Shown: piece by piece, positions 1-11,500 of the stretch
Layout: each line of letters opens with the position of its first letter
How positions within the stretch are numbered: the stretch's first letter is position 1
Assembly: GCF_020497125.1 (NCBI RefSeq)
Contig: NC_059081.1
Span: 65,988,768 to 66,052,767, forward strand
DNA from: Mauremys mutica
Lineage: Eukaryota > Chordata > Testudines > Geoemydidae
DNA: 64,000 nucleotides
Direction: 5' to 3'
Program-made: the position numbers and the translations under genes
Notes under the pieces: model-generated
Seen by the model: the letters and a program-made list of their open reading frames with translations, nothing else
Told to the model about the DNA's origin: nothing
The model's database searches: none

Positions 1-349
1 ATATAACTTTTACTTTCACTCCAAGGGTCAGTGCAGAGTTTGAACTCGGGATCTCTTGCACCCCAAATGACAGTCACAGCTCTAAGCCAACAACCCACTT
101 TATTAACAAAAAGGGACTCTCCATTCCTTGGTCTAGTCATCCCTCCTGCATGAAAAGGGGCTTTAGTCACTTTCGCAGCAGCACCCGCTTTTTTCTTGGG
201 CATCACAGAACTATTCATGGGGCAAGATTCAAGCATGGGGAGCAGGCTGACCATGGAGAAAAGTGCGCAGAACCAGGAGAGAGATGTGCATCATCTCATG
301 TGACCTCAGAGGAAGTCTGTAATTACATCTCCATAGCCCTTGCATGCAT
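1..349. other. Non-coding stretch, nothing recognised
   Basis: No splice-flanked ORF, repeat signature or RNA gene is visible. If the minus-strand gene proposed at the CpG island near 7.9 kb is real, this sits in its first intron. Confidence 0.5.
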
Positions 350-1000
350 TAGAATCATCGAAACATAGGGCTGGAAGGGACCTCGAGGTCATCTAGTGTA
401 GCCCCATGAACAGAGGCAGGACCAAGTAAACCTAAACCATCCCTGACAGGTGTTTGTCCAGCCTGGTCTCAATAAACCTCCGGTGATGGGGATTCCATAA
501 CCTCCCTTGGAAGCTTATTTCAGAGTTTAACAATCCTTATAGTTAGAAATTTTTTTCTATCTAACCTAAATCTCCCTTGCTGCAGATTAAGTCCATTATT
601 TCTTGTCCTTCCTTCAGTAGACAGAGAACAATTGATCACCATCCTCTTTATAATAGCCCTTTACATATTTGAAGATTGTTATCAGATTCCCCTCAGTCTT
701 AGTGTCTCAAAATTCAACATGCCCAGGTTGTTGGTTTTTTAACCTTTCTTTGTACATCATTTTTTATTGCTGTCCTCTACACTCCCTCCAATTTGTCCCC
801 ATCTTTTTTAAACTGTGGTGTCCAGGACTGGACACAGTACTCCAGCTAAAGCCTCACCAGTGACAAATAGAGCAACACTATTACCTCCTATGTCTTACAC
901 AACACCGCTGTTAATACACCCCAGAACGGTATTCGCCTTTTTTGCAACTGCATCATATTGTTGACTCGTATTCAATTTTTTCCACTATAATTAGTCTTGG
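350..1000 (-). repeat. CR1-type LINE 3' fragment, antisense and degraded
   Basis: Read on the minus strand, the segment ends in the CR1 3' signature (GGTCATCTAGT and GGAAGGGACCT on the plus strand at about 372-400). Moving right come remnants of the C-terminal part of ORF2, with blocks resembling those in the better preserved copies at 22.6 and 43 kb. Many small indels and stops leave no usable ORF, so this is an old copy. Boundaries are approximate. Confidence 0.8.
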
Positions 1001-1344
1001 CAGAATTTGATTTCAATACTTTTATAACTTCTATGGATAATGTCAATGTTTTTAAAAAAAATGCTTAAAAACATTGATTTAAATGTTCACAGTTGCACAA
1101 AAGCATGGGAATGGGTCATACTTATGTAATGACTATAGACGTTGAGATTCAAAAAGTTAAAGCTTTATAACCATTAAAGCATGTGATGTTGACAGTTTAT
1201 ATCAAAATATACAAAGTGAGTATCCTTAAATCAAATTCTTGTAAGTTCTCAAGCAGCATTTGCCTCACTTTGCCACTCTGTGAATTTCTATTATTGACTC
1301 TCTCTGATGAAATCTATATCTACCAATAAAAATCTAATCCTTCC

Positions 1345-1880
1345 AAACTTAACTATGACCTCCAGGTCATTTTCTGCCAGTTATTCCCCATTTTGTAGCT
1401 GTGTAGTTCTTTGTACTTGTCCTTATTGAATTTCATCTTGTTGATTTCAGACCAATTTTCCAATTTGTCAAGGTCATTTTGAATTCTAATCCTGTCCTCC
1501 AAGGTGCTTGCAACCCCTCCCAGCTTGGTGTCATCCACAAATTTTGTAAGCATGCTCTCCACTCTATTAGCCAAGTCATTAATGACAATATTGACTAGTT
1601 CCGGACCCAGGACTGACCCTGGTGGGAACCTACTAGATACGCCCTCCCAGTCTGACAGCGAACTACTCAGAACTACTCTTTGAGTAAGATCATTCAACCA
1701 GTTGTGCACCCACCTTAGAGCATTTTCATCTAAATCACATTTCTCTAGTTTGCTTATGAGACTGCCATGTGGAACTGCGTCAAAACGCTTGACTAAAAAT
1801 CAAGATAGATTCCGTCTACAGCTTGCCCCCATGCCACTAGGCCAGTAACCCTGTCCAAGAAGGAAATTAGGGGCATCTCA
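1345..1880 (-). pseudogene. CR1-type LINE reverse transcriptase fragment, antisense
   Basis: The minus strand at 1353-1709 encodes about 118 residues of a CR1-like reverse transcriptase. Visible are a PGSVLGP-type block and the catalytic palm motif, here FVDDTKLGG where the other copies in this window have FADDTKLGG. Beyond 1709 the similarity continues in another frame to about 1880 (the segment around the conserved FAKAFD-type motif), so the copy is frameshifted as well as truncated at both ends. It is not a host gene. It may be a separate insertion from the 350-1000 fragment or a piece of the same element split by about 340 bp of AT-rich sequence. Confidence 0.8.
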
Positions 1881-3910
1881 ATTTAAAAGGAGGGCCTGGG
1901 GGCTGCTGCCACCTGCAGATGCCCAGAACAGCAAGAAACTAATGGAACTGGCTGTTGGAAAAAGCAGTTTTCTGATGTGTAGAATACAGAGGTATCAATA
2001 TTTGCAGCTGGAGGTTAGCTGTAGATATTTACATGCTTTCTAATGGTAACCATCTTCTAATAAAGCTTTTTCTACAAGAATGTCTGTCTCACGTGTGTGT
2101 GTTGCACATTAATTCACATGTACATCGTAAACAGATTTTCTGTGGTTTGATTTCCTATTATTTTTAATGGAGCAGTTGAATATTTTACAATTTCTACCTT
2201 CCCCTATAAACCCATGAGCATCAAACCACAGAAAAAGCATTTAGATTAAGTGAAGGTTCTGGTTAATTCCCACAGTAACAAGAAAATTAAAGCCACTTTT
2301 AAGAACAACTCAGGATTCTTAAATGGCTCTTGAGGACAAATTCAACCCTGGTGTAAGCCAGTGCGGTGTTATTGATTTCAGTGGAGCTGTTTACACTTAC
2401 AGCAGACTTGAATTTGCCCTTACAACCTTAACTTGTGACTTTTTTCCTTCTCTTTATTAAAGAATGATATGAGTCAAGGAATAGCTGTCTGAATTGTTAA
2501 TGCCGATTCGGATTTTGCTTACTTGCACGCATTTAAGCCAGATCTTCAATATTATATCGTAGCCTCATGTGCTTTATTATAAATGCAGCTCTCAGCACTG
2601 CATACAGTGCACATGATCACATTCTGTCCTCTTTTAAAACCAGACAGCCCCGGTTCTGTCTGTTGGGTTCTGCAGGTATAATTAAGAGTAGAATCTGGCC
2701 CTCTGTATAAACAACTCTCTGTCGATTTCAGGGATGCAGAGCATAAATACCTGTTTCACTGTTGCTCTGCAGCTCTCATCTGCCACAAGAATATCTGCCC
2801 CAGGCCCAGAGCCACCTCCGTGCCAGATCTGCCGCAGCTATTCACAATACAGGGTAAATTTGGGGGCAGGCTGCATGAGGAAAGGGGCCTGACCCGGGGT
2901 CTTGTTACATCAGAAATTCTGCATTCCTGCAACTGCCCACCAGGGCCATTGCAATGGGAATACACGTTGACTGTCTTACCCTGTGCTCGAGACAAAACTG
3001 CCCCCACCAGCCCACAAAGGGAAGCAGCACAGTCTGCCTGCCTTCTAATCCCCATACCGGCCCTAGATGCCCAATCCTGGGGTCAGAACTCCAGCTGACA
3101 CACAGTGGAGTTTTACCTGAGTAAGGCCTGCAAAACTTTGGGTTAGCCTGCAGTTGGAGAACATAATGGGAAACTATTCCTCTGACGCTGAACAAGTGAG
3201 CTGCGGCAAGAGAATATAATATTGCCCACTAAGTGGATTTCATTTTCTCAGGGCCTGCCTCCATCATCCCCAACTGGATGCTGAAATTTCTAGTTAATAT
3301 TTATTTTATAAATCTTTTCAAAGGCATGTGGGGCTCAACTCCCGAATATCCATTGCATTGCAACAAAGAGGCCAAGCATCAAAGACAGCGGCTGGAGATG
3401 AGGCACGATGCAGCTTTCAAAAGAGGGCCCATCTGACGTGACCCAGAGAAGAGCTTTGACTTGAGCATAAAGACGATGTGGCACATCAGACTGAATAGGC
3501 TCATCCGGAAGAAGACAGTGGAAAAATATTTAAAGCACAATTCATTTCACAGCGCAACTGGACACTTCACATAGCACAACAGTTAATTTGGCTGCAATTA
3601 TTTAACACTTCTGCAGTACTGGAGATCAGAAAAAGGAGTCTGTGTATTGGCAATTTGCTAATTGAGCAAGGACTGACCTGTTTCCAAGTAATAGCACAAG
3701 GTATTTTGATCATGGGACCCAATTTAAACTACAAAGACTGTGCACTGCCAATAGTATACAAACAAACAAGGGGTGTACACGCTAACTTGTTTTTTTTTTT
3801 TTTTTAAACTTACCAGCCAAGGGAAGCAAGATAATGAAATTAACAGCTCTTGCTACTTCCCTCACCCATAGAAATGAAGGTGCAGGCATCTCAGTGACCT
3901 GCTCAAAATA
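1881..3910. other. Presumed intronic sequence without recognised gene
   Basis: ORFs up to about 100 codons occur on both strands at 2750-3200, but they overlap each other, have no signal or domain and show no splice context. A short inverted motif (2337-2420) belongs to the foldback family described at 47.07 kb. A run of T occupies about 3789-3805. Confidence 0.5.
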
Positions 3911-3914
3911 AAGA

Positions 3915-4015
3915 AAATATTTAGGGCCTGATCCAAAGCCCATTGAAATCAGTCGGAGCTGCCCCTCTCCCCCCTTCCCCCCACCCCCAATCAGGCCCTC
4001 ACTACTTACAAACCA
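3915..4015. repeat. Foldback-family fragment (GGCCTGATCCAAAGCCCATTG type)
   Basis: It opens with a GGCCTGATCC block and a CATTGAAATCA block and closes with ATCAGGCCCT, giving short inverted ends around a C-rich middle. The same words recur at many places in the window (for example 15.1, 31.2 and 40.97 kb), which marks it as an interspersed element rather than unique sequence. Confidence 0.5.
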
Positions 4016-4384
4016 AAGCACACCTGTACAACCTGACATGCTAATTCAGAGGGTGCCAAGCAGAATGCGTCAATCACGGCTCAATAAATGCTTAGAATTA
4101 AAACCGTTCCTTCCTTCCGCTCCTATTTAAAAACATTTTTCTTCTTGTGTGGCATGGGGAGTAAAGCATTTTATCCAAGAGAGATGTGAGGCTTGCTGGA
4201 AGTCGAGATTTGGCCTTGGGAGTCAGCGCTTTGAGGATATGCAAGTGACCCTGGATCAATGCCTTTTTATTTTCTCTCAGGAATAAATATAGGCAAGGGA
4301 ATGACTTTGTGACTGGCCGGCCAGCCAGCCATATCAGATTTATCAGAAAGGAGGGATGGAAAGTGACTCAAGGAGCTCCAGCAG

Positions 4385-4720
4385 TGCCAAAGTGGAAGGT
4401 TGCTAGGGAAGAAAGAGCAAGGAAGCAAAAGAAGTGAGTAAGAAAAGTAGTATGAAATAGAAAAAAAAGGATAAATATAAAGGGAGGGGGGATACTATGC
4501 AGGAAGAAGAAAAGAATGAGGAAAAGAAGAAACTCAGAAGGAATAATAAATCAGCTCTCTGCTAAGAATAATAAAGAATAAAGGCTTGTGAAATAAGAAA
4601 TAGAATAATTCATTTACTGGTATTAACCAATCAAAAACATGGCAAGGGAAAATCTAAGAGGGAAACAAACAAAACAAAATCAAATAGGACAATCAAACTG
4701 TTAAAGAAATGACCATGTGC
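4385..4720. other. Purine-rich tract (plus strand A+G)
   Basis: For over 300 bp the plus strand is strongly biased to A and G, with long runs made almost only of GAA, GGA and AAG words around 4400-4560 and 4640-4720. No ORF of note runs through it. Such polypurine tracts can form triplexes but may simply be degraded simple sequence. Confidence 0.6.
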
Positions 4721-6900
4721 AGAAAAAGCAGCATTTAACTAAAACCAAAATATGAATATAAAAGGGTACATCATTATGAAAGCAACAGAAAACATTTCAG
4801 TTCTTTTTCAACATAGCTCTGATCTCAGTTACATAAAAATAGGAATACAGACCAAGTCAAGAATGTGTGAATGCACCAGTCACTGGTCAAACTTCTTCAT
4901 CTCCCCATTATTTAAAACAAAAAGGAAATGTGAATGATTTTACACCCTCTTTTTAATGTTTAACTTAAAGCAACTGTCCTCTAGAAAATATATCCAACAA
5001 AAATCACATTACATTGCTATCATTAGGTCAGTATACAAACGCAATATTTGTCAGGAGATCTAAGCAGCATTATTCTGTCCAGGGATTCCAAACAACTTTA
5101 AAAACTGAGCAAGCATTTGATTCCTAACTGCCTGAACACATGAAAACTTCGAGCACCATGAAAGGAGTTGAAGGAAATTTTACACAATGCATTTTTCATA
5201 AACATGTAGTTACAGTGAAGGGAACTGTACATTTAGGTTTTTGTTTTAAACTTTCAATATCATTAGCCAGTTTATTGTAGATGTAAATAGGAATCCAACT
5301 TGGCAATATTTGGAAACACCTCAAAATATATGGGGAAACCTTACTTATGTGTCTCAGGAATAGACCTAAGTTAAACAGTGTAACACATTGTTTGTGGACC
5401 TGGAATTACTGCTTGCATTTGTCCAGGAGGCAACCTAGGTGTGTTTGTGTTTCCCTTCTGCAAAATAAATGAAATATATACTAACACTTTTTTTTTTTTG
5501 GTTAATCACGCATGCACAACAATGCAAGTTACTTCACAGGAATTGTTCTGCTGCAGGATATAACACTGGCATCTGAAACATAAATGATACTGTAACGTAC
5601 TGTCCCTGGGGATGTCCTGGGACATCTTCAAATATCTTGAAGGGCTGCATCTATGGGTCAACCAGTAATTTTAAAGGAAACAGTTACAACTCTTTCTTCG
5701 GGTTTCTTTGAAGAGAGCTAGAACCACAAGCCCTAATGATTTGTACTGGGGAGGGGGGGAGAAAATCAATATTTCTATTCTATTCACATAGACCAGTAAA
5801 TAAGGTGCATTCCTTCTGCTTCTTAAGAAATTAGCATTTCAAAAATATGCCACTTTCCCCTGAACTCCAAGCGTGTCTAATAATGCGAGAAGCAGATTGT
5901 CTCCCCTCGTTTCCTTAATTTGTTTCATCTAAAAGCAATTCACTCAACATCTTGTCGCCCTCTGGCAGCTTAGTTTACTTATCCGCACTTAATTTCTCAT
6001 TTGGACCAAAACAAACTCCTCCAAACTGCTACTGACTGGGGGAAGCTCAATATGTAGGTACTCGGGAAGAATCCCTCCCGCACACAGAGAACAGACAAAT
6101 AACTTGCTTTTATGAGGTTGGTTCAAAATTAAAGGGCTCTCCCTCCCTCCCTCTTCCACGCAGAACAGTTGCAATTTCGCAGAATCACGCGTCTTTCAAT
6201 GAAAAGAAACCCACCAAATAGCTTTCCCTCCTCCTCGTCGCCTATCGGGCTCACTTTGCGTTTTAAAAACTCGAGCCGGGCTTTTTGGCTCACCCAGTAT
6301 TGTGGAGCACACACTCCTCAAACCCTAAGCACGCCAATGGCTTCACTTGTGATTCTGACCATACAAAATACAGAGATGTCCTACATCGAGAGGAGAGCCG
6401 CAGAACTAATTGGGATTCAATTCCTTAGAGAGGAATTCTGACAAGGGCTTTTACAGCGAGTGGGACCCCAACAGCTGGGTGAAGACCGAACCGCGCTGGG
6501 CACCAACAGCTGAAGCAGAGGGAAAACCCTGTAGGTTGCCTCCCCGAAACTCCGATCCGCTCAGCCTACAGGTCAGCCTCGGCTGCTCGGGAAGGGCTCA
6601 GCACGCATAAGCAGCCCCCCGTGGAAGGGCAGCCGCAGGAAACCCCCCCAAAGAAGATTGCATCCAGCGGGTACAGCCCCTGAGCTAACTGATGCGTGCG
6701 TACAGCACGGTGCACAGACAGAGTCGGGAGGAGCAGACCCGCGTGGGAGATGCACAGAGCGCCTGCATGCGAGGGGATTGACAGAGATCCATCGAGTACA
6801 ACTGGACTGTGTTTAACTGGGGGGTGGAGGGAGGATGTGTTTAAATCCGCGCGTTTTCACTTGTTTGTGATGGGGGGGGAGAGACATACTACAGGCAAGA
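4720..6900. other. Presumed intron; AT-rich, GC rising toward the CpG island
   Basis: No coding signal can be supported. From about 5880 the base composition loses its AT bias, and 6100-6900 contains scattered CpGs and overlapping ORFs of 60-90 codons on both strands, as expected by chance near a CpG island. A CTCF-like word is at 5954-5968. Confidence 0.45.
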
Positions 6901-7812
6901 AAGGCCTGAACTTGACACCCGAGTTCCTACGTTACACTAGTCCTGGGCTGGGGGTGAAACTGTGCAAACACCCCCCCCCCCGCAGCGTTTTCCCACCTCG
7001 CCTTTGCAGAGCCCCCAGAGTCCGCTCCGCTTTGCAATCACCCCGCGGCTGCAACTTCGGAGTGCGGGGCTGCAGCTCCCCTCTCCTGCGAGGGCCTGGC
7101 CGCTGCCCTGCACCGGGGAGAGCGGAGCGGCTCCCCCTCCGCTCAGGGGACCGGGCGCCGAGGGGAGTTTAGGACGGGACCGCGGCCAGGAGCCGCCGCT
7201 GACGGGCACTTCGGGAGCCCAGAGCCAGCAGCAGCATGTTGGGGGGGGGTGAAGTTTGTGGCCAGCCCGTGTCGCCGCTCGGCTCCAAAGCAGGCAGCGA
7301 GGGCGCGAGCTATTAATGCAGAACTGGGGCGGGGGGGTCCGGCTAGTAACGCGGCAGCTTTCGGGGGCCGCAGATCCAGCCGGGCAGAGCCGCCCGCCCC
7401 GCAGAGCGCCCCGCTGTGCCCGGCTAAGGGGAGCTGCCCCGACCCCCCGCTGGCGCAGAGCGAGACACCGGCATCCAACCCCAGCGCAACCCTCCGCCCC
7501 CGGCCGCGCTCCCCGGGGGGCGGGGGTCTCCCCTGCGAAGCACACACCGAAGCGGCCCCCGCTTGATACAGAGATTCGCCACCTCCAGGCAAACAGGCTC
7601 GGCCCGAGCCGAACGCTCGCTGCCAAAACCAGAGCGAAATACCGCGGCACAGAACTCAACCCAAACGGGGGGATCAAGGCAGAACCCCGGGGAAATAAAA
7701 CCGGATCGGCTCCCAACGCGCAATCCAAACACAAGCCGTCTCCCTGCACGAAACGCACCATCCCAAACCCCAGGCGGCAGGTCTCCCCGCTGCCTCTGCT
7801 TTGCAAACCCAC

Positions 7813-7894
7813 CTGCCTGCGCCGCGCCGGGCTGGAGGGTCCCGGAGATCACCAGGCAGCTGACCCAGCACACGAGTCGCTCGGCCAGCTTCAT
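7813..7894 (-). CDS. Candidate first coding exon with signal peptide, gene unidentified
   Basis: On the minus strand an ATG at 7894-7892 in a favourable context (ACCATGA, with A at -3) opens 27 codons plus one base, then meets a good splice donor, CAG|GTGGGT, with the GT at 7812-7811. The peptide has the layout of a secretion signal: a short charged start (MKLAER), a hydrophobic core (LVCWVSCLVISGTL) and a small-residue end (QPGAAQA) suited to signal peptidase. A secreted or membrane protein is therefore likely. The frame stays open upstream as far as I followed it (about 7957), so the start rests on context and on the signal sequence following it directly. The frame also continues past the donor to 7424 as arginine- and glycine-rich sequence without domain character, better explained as intron. 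I do not recognise the gene, and 27 residues are too few to name a family. No second exon was found in the 7.8 kb downstream, so intron 1 would leave the window. Confidence 0.45.
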
Positions 7895-8370
7895 GGTTCG
7901 TGGGAAAGGCGGCCTCAACTCCTGGCAGCGATGTTACATGGTCCAAACGGCATCTCCCCTCGGCTGCGAGCGTGGACCCCGGCGCCCGGCGGTGCGGACC
8001 AGGAGCGAGACGCGGCGCGTTTGCTCCCTCCAGTCCCGGCGGGGAGTGAGACGCTGACTCCTACTTGGCAAATCTGTTCGCAACAAGTTGTTCCCCAGAA
8101 GTCGCCGGCTCCCTGCCTCTTAGTCCCGGTTTCTCTCCTTTTCCCTTTCCTCTCTTTCTTCTCTCCCCCTTCGCCTGACTTCACTTGGGGGGGGGGGTTA
8201 CTTGGCTGCCCCCCTTCTTCTCCTCCCACTTGTCCAGGGGCTGCAATACTCCGATCTCAGAGCGTCAATTCCATTGACTCCCTTTCCCCGGCTGCTACGC
8301 GGAGATTAACAAGACACCCAAAAAATAAAAATACACACAGGAGCAGGGAGGTCGGAGCGACACACAGCAA

Positions 8371-8425
8371 GCCCCGCCTCCGCCCGTGCACAAGCCCCGC
8401 CCCTTCTGTGCACAAGCCCCGCCCC
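8371..8425. promoter_or_regulatory. Three spaced GC boxes (Sp1/KLF type)
   Basis: GC-box words lie at 8371-8380 (GCCCCGCCTC), 8394-8403 and 8416-8425 (both GCCCCGCCCC). The last two are embedded in a repeated unit, GTGCACAAGCCCCGCCCC, so the array probably arose by tandem duplication. Spacing is 22-23 bp, close to two helical turns. They lie about 480 bp upstream of the candidate ATG on the minus strand, a reasonable place for a leftward CpG-island promoter. Confidence 0.6.
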
Positions 8426-8833
8426 TCCTCCCCGCTTACACCGGCTCGCCTCGATCGCTGCGCCCCGAAAGGCGCTGCCCGGCTTGGGAACACCTGTCAC
8501 GGGCGGAGGGCAGCAGCCAGGCGCGATCCCTGCCCGCAGGTTACCATGGAGCAATGCAAAGGCAGCCGCTGGCCGTAAACACAACACTGCGCCGGCGAGA
8601 GAGGCGCCTTTTAATGGCACGGTGTTTGATCAGCTGCGCGCTCCGCCCGCGGCAATCCAGCGCGGTGCCGCCGCTGGGGTTTTCGGGGGGTTGTTTCCTT
8701 CTTCCAGCTCCGTGCAATCGCGGGGGGCTTTGCTTTCCCCGCCGTGCAATCAGCTGTTGCACCTGTTTGTGCTGGGGAAGGGGTTGTGGTGCAAAGGCAA
8801 GCTTCCCTTTAAAGCAGGCTGAACTCTCATTTG

Positions 8834-8862
8834 TAGGGGGGGTTACCCCCCCTAAAGGGGGG
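8834..8862. other. G7/C7 palindrome followed by G6 run
   Basis: TAGGGGGGGT and ACCCCCCCTA form perfect 10-bp inverted arms around one central T (8834-8854). The C7 run can pair alternatively with the G6 run at 8857-8862 across TAAA. It lies at the right edge of the CpG island. Function unknown. Confidence 0.6.
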
Positions 8863-8899
8863 CTGGGCTGCGAACCCAAATTGAACGCGCTTCTCATTC

Positions 8900-10235
8900 A
8901 GCGGCGCCTGCAATGAATCTCGCTCCAGCCATTTCTGGCCTGAGGTTAGCCCTGTGGAGCAGCGCCAGCCCCTGTGGAAATAACGCAGCTTGTGGCGGGG
9001 GTGGAGAGGACTTTTTCCAAATCCAACCCTTTGCTAGGAGTGTGTCCTGGCGGGGCTGAGCAGCGGCTCCTGTTGCAAACTGAAAGGAAAAGTGAAGTGG
9101 TGGCGGCCCGTGATCTCACACACACCCGCTCTAAAAGGAAGCAGAACTTTCTCCTCTGGGGTGGGGGTCCGCTGTGTCTACACCGAGCTACTTATTCAGG
9201 CGACTGTTTGCTGATTCACTGACTGGCCCAGTGGGGTGGCAGGTCGGCGAGGCTGCAGTTTGCTGGTTTCCCTTTCAGGTGGTATAATTTAAGAGAAAAG
9301 AAATGTCTGGCGCTCCTATGACTCAGTTCGACAGATGGGATTGCTCCAAAAATAATCCGAAGGGGTTTTTAATAAAGAAGCAAGGCAGGAACTATTCTGG
9401 ATCGAGGAGCTGCTGCCAATTCAAGTAATCTAGAGTCTCTTTGCCCCTGAGGTTTATTACTGAGGGGAGCATTTTAAAATGAGTTAGAAACTTGCTTGGA
9501 ACTTATTTAAGCTTTTGAACCTGCTTGTCTCTCACTTGGGACAGCCCTTCCCACCCCAAAAAACCTTCTACTTGTCCTCCAGCTGCTGCACCTTCCCTCA
9601 ACGTCTGCAGTGACTCCTCTCAAACCACAGCTCTCCCATAAACCCTGGATTCCTTTCTCTGCACATTTATAAAGACTCCAGCAGGTAGCTTTTTAGGCAA
9701 CCTCCTTGCTGGGCCTTTTGCTCCTGCAACCTAAAATCTTTTGTGGTTCTGGGCTGTGAATCACCCAGTGCATTTTGCATACCAGCAGACTTTAATGCAC
9801 AGGTGACCCTGGCCTGGCCCTGTAATCTTCAGCACACAGGTGACTGCTTGGGGAAAGAAGCCTGAGCTCAAGCAGTGCCAAACACTTGCAGCAATCATTG
9901 ACTTGAAGGGGAGGTGTGGGGGTGCAGCACTTATGCTTATCAGGCCATTGGGGTGTCATGAGTTGGGAGGAAGGAGTGGACTCAACCTCCGCTGGGAATT
10001 GGAGAATGGGAGGGAGTAGGCTGTTGCTTCCTAACTAAACCTGAGGAAAAGGTTGAAGTATGTTGAACATTCAGGCAGATAAAGATACTATCTTAGTGAG
10101 CTGGCTAATGCTGTTTTTTTCTATACAGCTTTTTGCACACAGACTTACCCCCAATTTACTTTTATCTGGTTTTCTACTTTTTGGAAAGGCAGTAATGAAT
10201 GTGATTGGTCCAATGACTCATCTTCCACCTAGCAG
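8900..10235. other. Flank of CpG island, no gene recognised
   Basis: G+C falls back over about 500 bp. No ORF with splice context or repeat signature is convincing here. If the island has a leftward gene, this is its upstream intergenic or distal promoter region. Confidence 0.45.
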
Positions 10236-10238
10236 AGA

Positions 10239-10390
10239 CAAGGGGTGGGGTGAGGTAATACCTTTTATTGGACCAACTTCTGCTGGTGAGAGAGAGAAGC
10301 TTTTCAGTAATACAGAGCTCGTCTTCGGCAAAGCTTGTCAGCCAGCCAACAGAAGTCAGTCCAATAAAAGATATTACCTCACCCACCTTG
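10239..10390. mobile_element. Short TIR element (MITE-like)
   Basis: The left end (CAAGGGGTGGGGTGAGGTAA, 10239-10258, continuing with a block ending TTTTATTGGACCAAC) and the right end (10350-10390, ending TATTACCTCACCCACCTTG) are inverted copies over about 35 bp with a few mismatches. The roughly 80 bp between them encodes nothing. I recognise the type as a common reptile interspersed repeat but give no family name. No clear target duplication is visible. Confidence 0.6.
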
Positions 10391-10609
10391 ACTTTCTAAT
10401 ATCCTGGGACCAAGGCAGCTACCTACACTGAATACTTTCACCTAGCAGTCATTCTGAAGCGACTTCCTGACACATTTCCTTTCTCCCACTGTCGTTAGAT
10501 GACCTTTGATCACATGCTTATGTCACATTGGGTTATTCTAGTAACATGGTCTAGATGTACAAGTGTAGAAATAAGCAGCACCTATGCGGACATGTAAACT
10601 GGCACGCAG

Positions 10610-10685
10610 CTACAGTTACCAACCACTGTCAGGAGAGTGGGCTAGATGGACCCTGGTCTGATCCAGCATGACAATTCCTAGCTTC
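10610..10685 (+). repeat. CR1/L3 LINE 3' terminal fragment
   Basis: ACCACTGTCAGGAGAGTGGG, then CTAGATGGACCCTGGTCTGA and a TCCAGCATGACAATTCCTA-type end match the 3' end pattern of the L3-like fragment at 17.2 kb. Only the last 70-80 bp survive. Confidence 0.65.
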
Positions 10686-10689
10686 CTCT

Positions 10690-11490
10690 ACCCCTGTGAT
10701 GAGAGAAGTACAAGAACCTAAAATGGAACAGAATGTCTATTTGGAGTGGATTATAGTTACCGACTCGCTCTAGCTCAGAAATGTATCCAGCAGAGCAAAA
10801 CAGCAAATGCTAACATACCACTGTAAATTGTTTTGAGCAGTTCACTACATCTCTAATTAAAATCTGTCCGATTCCTCTTGCATCCATCCTAGGGAACAGA
10901 GCCTGTTTTCTGGCGACTGTTCCTTGGTATTAAACTACCCAATAGAGAACAAAGCAGCCAACATTTAACAGTCCCTAAATCCAGACTCTTTGCAAACAAA
11001 TTAACAGTACAGCAAGTGCATGGGTGTATGAAGGACATTGATGCCCATTCAGACAGAGTCGAATCCAGCTCAGTGATATTTTTCCATTGACTTCAATAGG
11101 AACAAGAACAAGTTCAATGTATCATATGCCCAGTATTTCACGGACTTTAGTATCAGCTTTTCTATACTGTGCATGAAAATGAGCAAGTGCTGAACATAAT
11201 ATCAGTATATGGACTCCACCATTCCCAGACAACTTTTTCAGGCTGTTACGCGCACAATTTAGGGCACCCCACCTTTTACCCTATGAGGCCTTAAGGCACA
11301 TCCTGGTTAATTTAGGCACCTCAACCTTTTGCTTCTGTGGGCTTGGGGTATAAGGCACCCACCCTTACCCGTCCAGGACTCAGGGCAAAATCTGGTCAAA
11401 TTAAATCCCAGCTCTTATCCCTTTCCTTTGAGGCTTAGGGTTTTATGGGTCCGCTGGATCTTTTTCCAGTGAAAATGTCTTACACAGCTG
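10690..11490. other. Non-coding, no gene recognised
   Basis: AT-rich. A word of the foldback family (CCATTGACTTCAATAGGAA, about 11087-11105) is present. No ORF can be supported. Confidence 0.45.
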
Positions 11491-11500
11491 TGCTCTAAAC

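Larger units (their letters stand above)
6900..8760. promoter_or_regulatory. CpG island with probable promoter
   Basis: This is the only stretch of the window with sustained high G+C and dense CpG dinucleotides; flanking DNA is AT-rich and CpG-poor as usual in amniotes. Long overlapping frames stay open on both strands simply because TA-containing stops are rare here. In amniotes such islands normally mark the 5' end of a gene. The candidate coding exon (7813-7894, minus) and GC boxes (8371-8425) lie inside it in the right order for a gene transcribed leftwards. A second, rightward start from the same island is possible but has no specific support. Confidence 0.85.

Noticed and set aside
4315..4330. 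GGCCGGCC palindrome with CAGCCAGCC repeat
   Set aside because: Short CpG-containing palindrome isolated in AT-rich DNA, no supporting regulatory context.
6937..7812. 291-codon minus-strand frame in the CpG island
   Set aside because: It lies downstream of the proposed splice donor in the opposite sense of codon constraint: glycine, arginine and alanine-rich, no domain, no acceptor. Composition alone explains it.
7256..8578. 440-codon open frame on the plus strand through the CpG island
   Set aside because: Long frames on both strands are expected where stops are rare. The translation is proline- and arginine-rich without domains, has in-frame low complexity, and overlaps the GC boxes and the better supported minus-strand exon.
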